Position numbers and translations under genes: made by a program
Shown here: positions 7,498-16,134 of the stretch, in pieces
How the letters are laid out: each line of letters opens with the position of its first letter
Numbering within the stretch: the first letter of the stretch is position 1
NCBI RefSeq assembly: GCF_015694735.1
Contig: NZ_JADQDP010000004.1
Coordinates: 496,001-560,000, forward strand
Direction: 5' to 3'
DNA from: Hymenobacter properus
GTDB lineage: Bacteria; Bacteroidota; Bacteroidia; Cytophagales; Hymenobacteraceae
DNA: 64,000 nucleotides
The notes under the pieces: model-generated
The model's input: the letters and a program-made list of their open reading frames with translations, nothing else
Database searches by the model: none
What the model was told of the DNA's origin: nothing

Positions 7498-9156
7498 ATG
7501 ACTCCTGCTTTTTCGCTCACTGCCAACGTCGTCGACGTTTTTGCCCGTTCCATTCAGCCCGCCATTGTTTCCGTCGAGGGCGGCCGCATTGCCAGCATCG
7601 CGCCCATTGCCGAAGCCGAGGCCGACTCCGCCCTGCCCTACGTGCTGCCCGGTTTCGTTGACGCTCACGTGCACGTGGAAAGCTCCCTGCTGGTGCCCAC
7701 CGAGTTCGCCCGCCTAGCCGTGACGCACGGCACCGTGGCCACCGTGAGCGACCCGCACGAAATCGGCAACGTGCTGGGCGTGGCCGGCGTGGAGTTTATG
7801 CTTGAAAACGCCGCGCATTCGCCGTTCAAGTTTTGCTTTGGCGCACCGAGCTGCGTGCCGGCCACGCCGTTTGAAACGGCCGGGGCCGAAATCACGGCTC
7901 AGGACATCGCCAAGCTGTTCGAGAACCCCAAAATCGGCTACCTGGCCGAGATGATGAACTGGCCCGGCGTGCTGCACCGCGACTCCGACGTGATGCAGAA
8001 AATTGCCATTGCCCAAGCCGCCGGCCGGCCCGTGGACGGCCATGCCCCCGGCCTGCGCGCCGACGATGCCGCCCACTACGCCAGCGCCGGCATCAGCACC
8101 GACCACGAGTGCTTCACGGCCGCTGAGGCGCTCGATAAGCTGGCTGTGGGCATGAAGGTGCTCATCCGCGAGGGCTCGGCGGCCCGCAATTTCGACGCGC
8201 TGATTGAGCTGCTGCCCGAGCACTACGCCCACCTCATGTTCTGCTCCGACGACAAGCACCCCGATACGCTGGTGCTGGGCCACATCAACCAGTTGGTGCA
8301 GCGGGCCGTGGCGCTCGGCAACGACGTGTTCCACGTATTGCGCGTGGCCTGCGTGAACCCCGTGAAGCACTACAACCTGCCCGTGGGCCTGCTGGGCGAA
8401 GGCGACCCGGCCGACTTCATCGTGGTGAAAAACCTGCGCGATTTTGAGGTGCAGCAAACCTACCTCAACGGCGTGCTGGTGGCCGAAAACGGAAAGTCGT
8501 TGCTGCCGGCTGCGCCCGTGGCCGTGGTCAACAACTTCCACGCTCAGCCCGTGACAGCGGCCGATTTCCAGCTGCCCGCACCGGCTTCCGCTCAGCCCAC
8601 GGCACGCGTCATTGAGTGCTTCGATGGCCAGCTCATCACGGCCCGCGTCGACCTGCCGGCCCGAATTGAAAACGGCTTGGTGGTTTCCAACGTGGCCGAC
8701 GATGTGCTGAAGCTGGCCGTCATCAACCGCTACCAGCCGGGCGTGGCCCCGGCGTTGGCGTTCATCCGCGGCTTTGGGCTGCAGCACGGCGCGCTGGCCA
8801 GCAGCGTGGGTCACGATTCGCATAACATCACCGCCGTGGGCTGCGACGACGAGAGCCTGGCCCGCGCCGTCAACCTCGTCATCGAGGCCAAGGGCGGCCT
8901 GGCCGCCGTGGGCGCCGACGGCCGCGAAATCCTGGTACCGCTGCCCGTGGCCGGCCTCATGTCAGACCAGCCCGGACCCGCCGTGGCCGAGGCCTACGCC
9001 GCCGTCGATGCGCTGGCCAAGCAGCTGGGCTCACCGCTGGGGGCGCCGTTCATGACGCTCTCGTTCATGGCGCTGCTGGTCATTCCCAGCCTGAAGCTGA
9101 GCGATAAAGGCTTGTTTGATGGCCAGCAGTTCACGTTTGTGGACGCCGTAGAATAA
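7498..9156 (+). CDS. ade: Adenine deaminase
   Basis: 552 residues, the normal size of the bacterial Ade family of metal-dependent amidohydrolases. It converts adenine to hypoxanthine for purine salvage. The metal-binding HVHVESS motif is at residues 57-63, right after VLPGFVDA. Further family segments are DPHEIGNVLG, VDGHAPGL, GISTDHECF and the MFCSDDKHPDTL block with the catalytic aspartates. The C-terminal domain has SSVGHDSHNITAVG and the closing FMTLSFMALLVIPSLKLSDKGL. The ATG at 7498 gives a start of the expected length. It is transcribed alone and diverges from the small lipoprotein gene. Confidence 0.95.
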   Translation: MTPAFSLTANVVDVFARSIQPAIVSVEGGRIASIAPIAEAEADSALPYVLPGFVDAHVHVESSLLVPTEFARLAVTHGTVATVSDPHEIGNVLGVAGVEFMLENAAHSPFKFCFGAPSCVPATPFETAGAEITAQDIAKLFENPKIGYLAEMMNWPGVLHRDSDVMQKIAIAQAAGRPVDGHAPGLRADDAAHYASAGISTDHECFTAAEALDKLAVGMKVLIREGSAARNFDALIELLPEHYAHLMFCSDDKHPDTLVLGHINQLVQRAVALGNDVFHVLRVACVNPVKHYNLPVGLLGEGDPADFIVVKNLRDFEVQQTYLNGVLVAENGKSLLPAAPVAVVNNFHAQPVTAADFQLPAPASAQPTARVIECFDGQLITARVDLPARIENGLVVSNVADDVLKLAVINRYQPGVAPALAFIRGFGLQHGALASSVGHDSHNITAVGCDDESLARAVNLVIEAKGGLAAVGADGREILVPLPVAGLMSDQPGPAVAEAYAAVDALAKQLGSPLGAPFMTLSFMALLVIPSLKLSDKGLFDGQQFTFVDAVE

Positions 9157-9234
9157 ACAGAACGCAATTTTTTACGTGGCTTCTGCGTAGGAGGCGAAGG
9201 CTTGCCTTTGCCTCCTTTTCTGTTTTTACTGGTT

Positions 9235-9750
9235 ATGAAGCTGCTGCCGTTACCCTTTTTTCTCCGCATTGCCTGCGGCTTGCTGCTGGTCGTGAGCGCC
9301 CAACCGGCCGCGGCCCAGAAGTACCGCACCGCCGCCGGGCTGCGCAGCGGCGGAGGCAGCTACGGCCTCACCGTGCAGCAGCTCGTGCTGCCCAAAACCA
9401 CCCTCGAAGGCTTGGGCATGCTGGCCGAGCGCGAGCGCAGCGCCACGCTGCTGGCCGAGCGGCACTTCGGCATTCTCGGGCCCAGCCTCAACTACTATTT
9501 CGGGGCCGGCGGGCACTTCGGCACCCACAAAGACGACGGCAACTTCTGGGGCTTCGACGGCATGATTGGGGCCGAGTACAAAATTCCGTTTGCCCGCATT
9601 GTGCTCTCGTTCGACTTCAAGCCCACCATCGAGTTCCACTCTGCCGACTGGAACCGTTTCCCGACGGCTTTCTCGGTGCGCTACATTATTCTCAAGCAGA
9701 AAAATACCAGCATTTTTCAAGGCATTTTCGACAAAGTCAAAGGCAAATAA
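9235..9750 (+). CDS. Secreted outer-membrane beta-barrel-like protein
   Basis: 171 residues from the ATG at 9235, which begins a signal peptide (MKLLPLPFFLRIACGLLLVVSAQPAAAQ). An in-frame start 33 bases upstream would add an odd proline-rich lead. The mature protein shows alternating aromatic and hydrophobic strands with Gly turns (KYRTAAGLRSGGGSYGLTVQQ; LNYYFGAGGHFGTH; GMIGAEYKIPFARIVLSFDFKPTIEF; PTAFSVRYII), the look of a small outer-membrane barrel of about eight strands. No named family recognised. A hairpin terminator follows the stop. Confidence 0.65.
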   Translation: MKLLPLPFFLRIACGLLLVVSAQPAAAQKYRTAAGLRSGGGSYGLTVQQLVLPKTTLEGLGMLAERERSATLLAERHFGILGPSLNYYFGAGGHFGTHKDDGNFWGFDGMIGAEYKIPFARIVLSFDFKPTIEFHSADWNRFPTAFSVRYIILKQKNTSIFQGIFDKVKGK

Positions 9751-9783
9751 AAAGCCCCGACTCATGACGAGCCGGAGCTTTTT
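9750..9783. terminator. Hairpin terminator between convergent genes
   Basis: An AAAAGCCCCGACTC arm pairs, with two mismatches, to GAGCCGGAGCTTTTT. It overlaps the end of the barrel-protein gene and precedes the end of the receiver-domain gene, so it can serve both. Confidence 0.75.
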
Positions 9784-9817
9784 ACTGTTTGTTTTTAGCT
9801 CAGAAAGGGACCAGGAA

Positions 9818-10222
9818 CTACTGAAACCGCTTTTCGAGCAGCTTGAGCATTTTTTCTTCGGTGAGGGGTTTGGTGAGGTACTCCACGTTGGGGTACTTGG
9901 CCACGCGGGCCGTGTCGGCGCCGTGCATGGAGGTGGTGAGCACGGCCATCACCGTTTTGTCCTGCACCGGCTGGGGCAGGGCGTTGTAAAGCTCCAGAAA
10001 CTCGAAGCCCGACACGCCGGGCATCTTCAAATCGACAAACACCAGGTCGGGCGCCGAGCTGCCGCCATTGGCGCTGCCCCAAAGCTGCTCGAATGCTTCA
10101 TCGGCCCGCGAAAACGTGCTCACGCGGTCGGCCACAGCCAACCGGCCCAGCAGCCGGTTGTTGAGAAAACTGGTTGTTTCGTTGTCGTCAACGAGTACAA
10201 TGTGATTCAAATTAGCGGACAT
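9818..10222 (-). CDS. Single-domain response regulator (CheY-like)
   Basis: 134 residues made of one receiver domain and no output domain. The acidic pocket is D12-D13 (VLVDDNE), the phosphoacceptor is D64 (LVFVDLKMPG), the switch Thr is in VLTTS near 97, and the conserved Lys is K118 (LTKPL). Such proteins usually act through protein contacts or in a phosphorelay. No histidine kinase lies nearby, so the partner is unknown. ATG at 10222. Confidence 0.9.
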   Translation of the reverse strand: MSANLNHIVLVDDNETTSFLNNRLLGRLAVADRVSTFSRADEAFEQLWGSANGGSSAPDLVFVDLKMPGVSGFEFLELYNALPQPVQDKTVMAVLTTSMHGADTARVAKYPNVEYLTKPLTEEKMLKLLEKRFQ

Positions 10223-10293
10223 CGATAAAGGAGTTATTTCTAGCTTCCACGAAGATACCGAACACGGATTGCCCCGGCAATTGTTCAGCTTTT

Positions 10294-11271
10294 TTACAGC
10301 CAGCCCTGGGCGTGCATCCAGTCGTCGTTGTAGATTTTGCCGAGGTAGCGGGTGCCGTGGTCGGGCAGCACAATCACCATGGTGTCTTCTTCTTTAAGGT
10401 GCTCGCGGGCATATTCCAGGGCGCCGTGCACGGCCGAGCCGCAGCTCCAGCCCACAAACAGGCCCTCCTCTTTGGCCAGGCGCCGCGTCATGATGGCCGC
10501 GTCCTTATCGGTCACTTTCAGAAACAAATCAATAACATCGAAGTCGACGTTCTTGGGCAGAATGTCTTCGCCAATACCCTCGGTTTTGTAGGGATAAATT
10601 TCGTTCTGGTCGAAGATGCCGGTTTCCTTGTACTTCTTGAACACCGAGCCGTAGGTGTCGAGGCCCAGGGTGAAAATGTTGGGGTTTTGCTCCTTCAGGT
10701 ACTTGCTCACGCCGCAGATGGTGCCGCCCGTGCCCACGCCGGCCGCCCAGTGCGTGATTTTGCCTTCGGTCTGCTGCCAGATTTCGGGGCCGGTGGTGTC
10801 GTAGTGCGCGGCGGCGTTCGAGAGGTTGTCGTACTGGTTGGGGTAGAAGGAGTTGGGCGTTTCCTGGTTGAGGCGCTTGGCCACCGAATAGTAGCTGCGC
10901 GGGTCTTCGGGGGCCACGTCGACGGGGCACACCACCACCTGGGCGCCCACGGCACGCAGAATGTCCTGCTTCTCCTTGCTCTGCTTGTCGCTCATCACGA
11001 AGATGGTTTTGTAGCCCTTCGCAATGGCGGCCAGGGCCAGGCCCATGCCCGTGTTGCCGCTGGTACCCTCAATGATGGTGCCGCCCGGCTTGATGAGGCC
11101 GGCCTTTTCGGCGTCCTCAATCATGCGGATGGCCATGCGGTCTTTCACCGAGTTGCCGGGGTTGAAATACTCCACCTTGGCCAGAATGGTGCCTTTAATG
11201 CCGGCGCTGACGCTGTTGAGCTTAACGAGGGGAGTGCGGCCAACGGCCTCAATGACGTGGTTGAAATACAT
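10294..11271 (-). CDS. PLP-dependent cystathionine beta-synthase / cysteine synthase
   Basis: 325 residues of the fold-type II PLP family. The PLP lysine is K43 in NPGNSVKDRMA; the substrate loop is EGTSGNTGMGLA, and the phosphate-binding loop is GVGTGGTICGVSKYL. The C-terminus, RYLGKIYNDDWMHAQGWL, resembles the end of the cystathionine beta-synthase catalytic core more than CysK, but no CBS domains follow. The likely reaction is formation of cystathionine from serine and homocysteine, or of cysteine from an activated serine; the sequence alone does not settle which. A strong promoter (11309-11337) lies ahead of the ATG at 11271. Confidence 0.85.
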   Translation of the reverse strand: MYFNHVIEAVGRTPLVKLNSVSAGIKGTILAKVEYFNPGNSVKDRMAIRMIEDAEKAGLIKPGGTIIEGTSGNTGMGLALAAIAKGYKTIFVMSDKQSKEKQDILRAVGAQVVVCPVDVAPEDPRSYYSVAKRLNQETPNSFYPNQYDNLSNAAAHYDTTGPEIWQQTEGKITHWAAGVGTGGTICGVSKYLKEQNPNIFTLGLDTYGSVFKKYKETGIFDQNEIYPYKTEGIGEDILPKNVDFDVIDLFLKVTDKDAAIMTRRLAKEEGLFVGWSCGSAVHGALEYAREHLKEEDTMVIVLPDHGTRYLGKIYNDDWMHAQGWL

Positions 11272-11308
11272 CGAATTTTACTGGGTGGGATGGGTTTGGG
11301 TGAGACGG

Positions 11309-11337
11309 CAAAGGTACGCACGCCCGCCCGGCGGCAA
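11309..11337 (-). promoter_or_regulatory. Bacteroidota-type promoter of the CBS-like gene
   Basis: On the minus strand, TTG (11337-11335) is followed after 18 bases by TACCTTTG (11316-11309), a full match to the TAnnTTTG -7 element. It ends 37 bases before the ATG. Confidence 0.65.
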
Positions 11338-11397
11338 GGCGCCGCCTTGCATAAGCATCGCTCCGCATGGCATTCCCTACAATTGCCTAAGCCGCTA

Positions 11398-12117
11398 TCA
11401 GGCGTCGGGGTGGAAATCGTCGAGCAGGGTCTGCAGGTCGTGCAGGCGGCTTTCCACCTGCGTCAGGAAGGCCGCTGGCACCGGCACCAGGGCGCCGTGC
11501 CGGGCGGTGAGGTAGCGCACCAGGGCATTGAGGGCCTGCACTTCTTCTTCCAGCTCGGCGCTGAGGCGGGCCCACTGGGCGTCGCCGGTTTCGGGGTGGA
11601 GGCGGCAGAGGTGGCGCACGGCCACCGTGCGGCTCACCAGGGCGGCCAGCAGCTCCAGAATGCGCTGCTCCTCGGCCGTGAACGTGCGCGGGGCGCGGTC
11701 GATGACGCACAGCGTGCCGAGCGGGCGCTCGTCGGGCAGCCGCAGCAGGGCACCGGCGTAGAAGCGCAGGCCGTTGGCTTCGGCGGCGCGCAAGGCTTCT
11801 TCGGGAATTTCCGGGTGTTCTTCCAGCACCAAGTCGTGGTACACCACGGCCTGGGCCTGCTCAATGGCAGTTGCACACAAGGCTTCGGCGCGCGGCTGCT
11901 GCTTGTTTTCGGGCATGCCCACGTTGGCGGGGTAATACACGTCGGTTTCCTCCACCACCGAAATCAGCGAGATGGGCAAGCTGAAAATGCGGGCCGTGAG
12001 GGCCACGAACTCGTTGAAAACCGGCTCAGTAAGGGCCGGCAGCAGTTCGGCGGCGCGCAAGCTGCGCAGGCGCGCGGCTTCGTCGGCGGGCAGGTTGGAA
12101 AACGGGGTGGTAGCCAA
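11398..12117 (-). CDS. GAF-domain protein
   Basis: 239 residues. Residues ~20-170 form a GAF domain: FNEFVALTARIFSLPISLISVVEETDVYYPANVG, then SLCATAI-like ALCATAIEQAQAVVYHD, FYAGALLRLPDERPLGTLCVIDRAPRTFT and EEQRILELLAALVSR. The C-terminal part is a helical coiled segment with no known output domain. Such stand-alone GAF proteins are common in this phylum and probably sense a small ligand or redox state. The start codon is TTG at 12117 (MATTPFSNLPADEAARL); no in-frame ATG upstream gives a better N-terminus. No close partner gene. Confidence 0.85.
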   Translation of the reverse strand: MATTPFSNLPADEAARLRSLRAAELLPALTEPVFNEFVALTARIFSLPISLISVVEETDVYYPANVGMPENKQQPRAEALCATAIEQAQAVVYHDLVLEEHPEIPEEALRAAEANGLRFYAGALLRLPDERPLGTLCVIDRAPRTFTAEEQRILELLAALVSRTVAVRHLCRLHPETGDAQWARLSAELEEEVQALNALVRYLTARHGALVPVPAAFLTQVESRLHDLQTLLDDFHPDA

Positions 12118-12445
12118 GTTGCAGAAAAGAAAGGGCGTGAAGCAAAGCGGGGCGCCGCCGGGGCAGCGCCGCTAATATACACCCGGCGGCTACGCAGCCT
12201 TGCGGAGCACCCGGGCGGCGAAAGGCAAGGTGCGGCCGTTGGGCTGTCAGTTCGCTGGCAGGCCTCGCATCTTTTTTGGGCCCCGGCACGCCGCGCTGGC
12301 CCCAGCCGCCGCTGCTTTTCCCTGCACATAAGGCTTCTATCTGATGAGCGGCTTGCCCTAGCCCCAAAATGCCCTACTTTTGCAGCGCCGTTGCCCGACC
12401 GGGCCAGGGCGTCCCACCCACCAAATTCCTCAAAAACACCTCCGA
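12118..12445. other. Intergenic region between divergent GAF gene and sucD
   Basis: 328 bases without a gene. The right end carries the sucD promoter at 12353-12382. The middle contains CCCGGCGG/CCGGGCGG segments that could form local hairpins, but I see no convincing RNA gene. Confidence 0.6.
12353..12382 (+). promoter_or_regulatory. Bacteroidota-type promoter of sucD
   Basis: TTG at 12353-12355, a 19-base spacer and TACTTTTG at 12375-12382. This matches the primary-sigma consensus of the phylum in both halves. Transcription would begin near 12389, about 57 bases before the ATG. Confidence 0.75.
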
Positions 12446-13327
12446 ATGAGCGTTCTGGTCAATAAAAATTCCAAGGTTATCGTGCAGGGCTTCACCGGCT
12501 CCGAGGGCTCGTTCCACGCCCAGCAAATGATGGATTACGGCACCAACGTGGTGGGCGGCGTCACGCCCGGCAAGGGTGGCACCGAGCACCTGGGCCGTCC
12601 CGTGTTCAACACCGTGGCCGAGGCCGTAGAGAAGGCCGGCGCCGACACCAGCATCATTTTCGTGCCCCCGGCTTTCGCGGCCGACGCCATCCTGGAAGCG
12701 GCTGACGCCGGCATCAAGGTGATTATCACCATCACCGAAGGCATCCCGACCAAGGACATGATTGCCGTGAAGCACTACCTGAAAGACCGGCCGGGCATCA
12801 CAATGATTGGCCCGAACTGCCCCGGCGTGATGACTGCCGGCGAGTGCAAAGTGGGCATCATGCCCGGCTTCATCTTCTCGAAAGGCAAAATCGGCATCGT
12901 GAGCAAGTCGGGCACCCTGACCTACGAGGCCGTGGACCAGCTCACCAAGGCCGGCCTGGGCCAGACCACGGCCATCGGCATCGGCGGCGACCCCATCATT
13001 GGCACCACCACCAAGCAGGCCGTGGAGCTGCTCATGAACGACCCCGAAACCGAAGGCATCGTGATGATTGGCGAAATCGGCGGCGGCATGGAAGCCGAAG
13101 CTGCCCGCTGGATTAAAGAAACCGGCAACAAGAAGCCCGTGGTAGGCTTCATCGCCGGCCAGACGGCGCCTCCCGGCCGCCGCATGGGGCACGCCGGCGC
13201 CATTGTGGGCGGTGCCGACGACACGGCTGCCGCCAAAATGGCCATCATGCGCGAGTGCGGCATCCACGTGGTGGATTCGCCGGCCGAGATTGGCGACACC
13301 ATGCTGCGCGTGCTGGGCAACAAGTAA
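12446..13327 (+). CDS. sucD: Succinyl-CoA ligase, alpha subunit
   Basis: 293 residues, the standard length. With SucC it interconverts succinyl-CoA and succinate with synthesis of ATP or GTP in the TCA cycle. The CoA-binding Rossmann region starts at [17 protein letters not shown]; the family block [23 protein letters not shown] follows; the catalytic loop is [16 protein letters not shown] with the phosphohistidine at H249. I use the ATG at 12446 ([11 protein letters not shown]); an in-frame start at 12380 would fall on the promoter and adds 22 unlikely residues. sucC is not adjacent. A strong terminator follows. Confidence 0.96.
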   Translation: MSVLVNKNSKVIVQGFTGSEGSFHAQQMMDYGTNVVGGVTPGKGGTEHLGRPVFNTVAEAVEKAGADTSIIFVPPAFAADAILEAADAGIKVIITITEGIPTKDMIAVKHYLKDRPGITMIGPNCPGVMTAGECKVGIMPGFIFSKGKIGIVSKSGTLTYEAVDQLTKAGLGQTTAIGIGGDPIIGTTTKQAVELLMNDPETEGIVMIGEIGGGMEAEAARWIKETGNKKPVVGFIAGQTAPPGRRMGHAGAIVGGADDTAAAKMAIMRECGIHVVDSPAEIGDTMLRVLGNK

Positions 13328-13357
13328 GCTGCGCACCCGCTTCATTAATAGCAAAAT

Positions 13358-13392
13358 AAAAAAGCCCCGGCCGTTGCGGTCGGGGCTTTTTT
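13358..13392 (+). terminator. Rho-independent terminator of sucD
   Basis: AAAAAAGCCCCGGCCG and CGGTCGGGGCTTTTTT form a stem of about 16 bp around a very short loop, ending in a T-run, 30 bases past the sucD stop. Confidence 0.88.
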
Positions 13393-13433
13393 ATTTACCT
13401 TCATCCAATCTTCATCTTTACTCCGGCAAGCCT

Positions 13434-15122
13434 ATGCGTCAGCTTTTTACTCATTGTTACATTCTGCTGGCGCTGCTGGCTGCCTCCTGGGCAGCCAACG
13501 GACAAACGCTAACGGCAACGCCAACCAGTCTGGGCGGCTTTACCACGGCGGTGAGCACGCCATCGGCCCAGCAAAGCGTGCTGGTGAGCGGCAGCGGCCT
13601 GACCAACAACGTAACGGCAACAGCCCCAGCGGGCTTCGAAGTGTCGTGGACGTCAGGCTTTAATTTTACCACCAGCCAAGTGCTAACCCAGTCGACGGGC
13701 AGCATCACCAATATCCCGTTGTATGTGCGAATGACGGGCGCGGTGCTGGGTCCTGTGAGTGGCGTGGTAACCATTGCCAGCCCGGGCACCACGACTCAGA
13801 ACGTGGCCGTGTCCGGCACGGCCACGGCAGCCCCTACTCCTAACCCGGCTAGTACGCTCACGAGCATTTCCCCAACCTCCGGCCCTGGCGGAACACAGGT
13901 GCTCGTCACTTTCTATGGCAGCGGATTCGTGCCGGGGGCCACTATTGGCCTCCAGGCAGGCGCAAGCTTTGTTACAGCCACTTACATTTCTTCTACGCAA
14001 CTCACCGCCTTGATTACACTGCCTAGTGTAGCCGCTCCGTTAGTTACCTACTTCATCGCATCCAATCCGCCGCCGGGCGGAGGAGGCAGTTCGGTGGGAG
14101 GAATGAAGTTTTTCACCATCAACCCTAGTCCGCCGGTCATCACCGGTTTTTCGCCGGCTAGTGGCCCTCCCGGGACGCTCGTAACCATCACGGGGCGCAA
14201 TCTGGATGTGCCAGGGGGTACCGGCACCGTCATTTCCTTCAACGGTACCTTGGTTACTGTAGTGCCGCAGACGCCAAGCGTGGGCGCGTATTATGTGCGG
14301 GTGCCCACTGGGGCAACTACCGGCTACATCACGCTCACCAATGGCAATGGCGGGGCCGTGAGTCCGACGCAATTTGTGGTGCCCCCCGCCCGCCCACCGT
14401 TTTTCGAGGATTTCGAAACCGGCACCAAAACCAGCTACGCGGCCGCCTCGGTGCAGTTGCAAACCGGTGGCTGGACCCTGGGCGAATCCCTTATCGGCAC
14501 CACGGCCGGCGCCGATAAGTTTAACGGTCTCAAATCGGCGCGGCTGCGCGGCGGGGGCTTCATGGAGATGGACGTGGACAAGCCCAACGGCGCGGGCGTG
14601 GTGACGGTGAGCGCGGCCGCCTATGCTACCGAAACCGGAGCTTCCTTCGTGCCCGAAATCTCGACCGACGGCGGCGTGACTTACACCAGCTTGCTGGGCG
14701 GCAGCCCCGCTCCCACCCTCACCAGCACGCTCACGCCTTATTCCTTCACGGCCAACCGGACGGGCAACGTGCGCCTGCGCTTCAGCAGCACCAATACGGC
14801 TGGCGCAACAAACCCGCGCATCAACCTCGACGACATCGGCATTACCGATTACCGGGTGGGCACTGCCACCAAGCCGGGCCAAAGCCTGTCGGATTTGAGC
14901 CTGTTCCCGAACCCGGCGCAAGGCCGCGTGACGGTGCAGGGTACCGGCGCGGGCCCCGTGTGGTGTAGCCTGCGCGACCTGGCCGGGCGGCAGCTAACGG
15001 CCCCGGTCGCGTTGCCGGCCGATGGCAACCTGGCACTGCCAGCCAATTTGCCCACGGGCCTTTACCTGTTGCAGGTAGAAACCCCGACAGGCCGACGCAC
15101 CCTGCGGCTGGCCACCCTATAG
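13434..15122 (+). CDS. T9SS-exported protein with IPT/TIG domains
   Basis: 562 residues from the ATG at 13434, which starts a signal peptide (MRQLFTHCYILLALLAASWAANGQ). After it comes a beta-rich domain (TPTSLGGFTTAVSTPSAQQ...). Two IPT/TIG-type repeats follow, recognisable by LTSISPTSGPGGTQVLVTFYGSGF and ITGFSPASGPPGTLVTITGRNLD. A jelly-roll-like region (FFEDFETGTKTSY...RINLDDIGITDY) comes next. The C-terminus is a type A T9SS sorting domain: LSLFPNPAQGRVTVQ...GLYLLQVETPTGRRTLRLATL. The protein is predicted to be secreted or anchored on the cell surface through type IX secretion. Its binding partner is unknown. It has its own terminator. Confidence 0.88.
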   Translation: MRQLFTHCYILLALLAASWAANGQTLTATPTSLGGFTTAVSTPSAQQSVLVSGSGLTNNVTATAPAGFEVSWTSGFNFTTSQVLTQSTGSITNIPLYVRMTGAVLGPVSGVVTIASPGTTTQNVAVSGTATAAPTPNPASTLTSISPTSGPGGTQVLVTFYGSGFVPGATIGLQAGASFVTATYISSTQLTALITLPSVAAPLVTYFIASNPPPGGGGSSVGGMKFFTINPSPPVITGFSPASGPPGTLVTITGRNLDVPGGTGTVISFNGTLVTVVPQTPSVGAYYVRVPTGATTGYITLTNGNGGAVSPTQFVVPPARPPFFEDFETGTKTSYAAASVQLQTGGWTLGESLIGTTAGADKFNGLKSARLRGGGFMEMDVDKPNGAGVVTVSAAAYATETGASFVPEISTDGGVTYTSLLGGSPAPTLTSTLTPYSFTANRTGNVRLRFSSTNTAGATNPRINLDDIGITDYRVGTATKPGQSLSDLSLFPNPAQGRVTVQGTGAGPVWCSLRDLAGRQLTAPVALPADGNLALPANLPTGLYLLQVETPTGRRTLRLATL

Positions 15123-15191
15123 GCGGTGCCCTCGGTGCCGTGCGTACTGGGAGCCGCGGCACAGTTGGTTTTAGCGGGAGCTTGCCGGCAT

Positions 15192-15225
15192 GAAAAAAGC
15201 CTCAGCTTCGGCTGAGGCTTTTTTC
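15192..15225 (+). terminator. Terminator between convergent genes
   Basis: GAAAAAAGCCTCAGC - TTCG - GCTGAGGCTTTTTTC is a perfect 15-bp stem with a stable TTCG loop and T-runs on both sides. It can end the IPT/TIG gene and the barrel lipoprotein gene on the minus strand. Confidence 0.9.
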
Positions 15226-15249
15226 ATGTCCATCTACTGTGGGCTTGCC

Positions 15250-15984
15250 CTAATCGTCCAGCGTGGTGTTCTTGTCAAAGTTGATAACAATGCCAATCTG
15301 AAACACCGAGTTCGCCGCTTTCAAATAGTCGTTGTGGCGTAAGCCAAAGATTTGGCCGCTGATGAGCTGCAGCTGCACCGGCCCGGCAATTTGGGTGCGG
15401 GTGAAGGTGATGGGCTCGAAAAACACGTTGTTTTCGCCGGGCGCGGGCAGGCCGTCGATGGTGAAGTTATTGAGCTGCATGTAGCTCAGGCGCATGGCCG
15501 CGCCATAGGTGAGCGGGAAGTCGCGGTTGAAAAGGTGAAGGGTTTTCTGCTTCTTTTTGGCGTAGTTCACCTGAGCGAAGAACTTGGACAAGCTGCCGTC
15601 GAGGGTGCGCGTGGTAATTTGAGCGTCGTTGCGCTCGATGCGCTGGGTGGCGCCGCCCCCGCCGCCCACGTACACTTCGAGCACGCGCTTGTCGGGCAGC
15701 CGGGTGAAGTAGCCCAGGCTGGCTTCGCCGAAATCAATGTCTTCGGTTTTGTCGGATTTCTTACGGTGCAGGGAAGAGAACGTACCGGCCACGGCCAGGT
15801 GGTTGGTAAGGCCGTAGGCGCCCTGCAGGGCATAGTTGGTGTGCTGGTTGGTGCTCACGGCCCCGTAGAACTCGCCCTGGTGCGTGAGCATGGGCGCGTG
15901 CGGCGGCGGCGGAAAATACAGCGAGGCACAGCCCGATAATCCCAACGGCCCGAGGGCCCACAACAAACGCAAGGGTGACTTCAT
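15250..15984 (-). CDS. Outer-membrane lipoprotein with barrel-like features
   Basis: 244 residues. The N-terminus is a lipoprotein signal with LSGC (lipidated Cys at residue 19). The body alternates short hydrophobic strands with Gly/Asn turns (NYALQGAYGLTNHLAVAGTFSSL; EASLGYFTRLPDKRVLEVYVGGGGGATQR; FPLTYGAAMRLSYMQLNNF), and the C-terminal SVFQIGIVINFD is typical of a last membrane strand. It is likely anchored in or at the outer membrane; no named family recognised. ATG at 15984. Confidence 0.7.
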   Translation of the reverse strand: MKSPLRLLWALGPLGLSGCASLYFPPPPHAPMLTHQGEFYGAVSTNQHTNYALQGAYGLTNHLAVAGTFSSLHRKKSDKTEDIDFGEASLGYFTRLPDKRVLEVYVGGGGGATQRIERNDAQITTRTLDGSLSKFFAQVNYAKKKQKTLHLFNRDFPLTYGAAMRLSYMQLNNFTIDGLPAPGENNVFFEPITFTRTQIAGPVQLQLISGQIFGLRHNDYLKAANSVFQIGIVINFDKNTTLDD

Positions 15985-16134
15985 GGTGCAATATTCGGCA
16001 TTCGGCGGCGCTGGCTAACGCGCAGGGGCCTAGTTCCGTGTGGCGCAGTGCTACGGCGCAGCTTTTTAGGCCGTAAAACCAGCCTCCTACCCGTGCCGGC
16101 CGTATGGCTTACTACACTTTCTTTTTGCGCCGCT

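Noticed and set aside
12380-12445. N-terminal extension of SucD
   Set aside because: The extra 22 residues overlap the promoter and are absent from the family.
10312-12465. 717-codon open frame on the plus strand over the CBS-like and GAF genes
   Set aside because: It is antisense to two clear genes on the minus strand. Its translation is His/Gly/Val-rich without any family motif, as expected for the opposite strand of GC-rich coding DNA.
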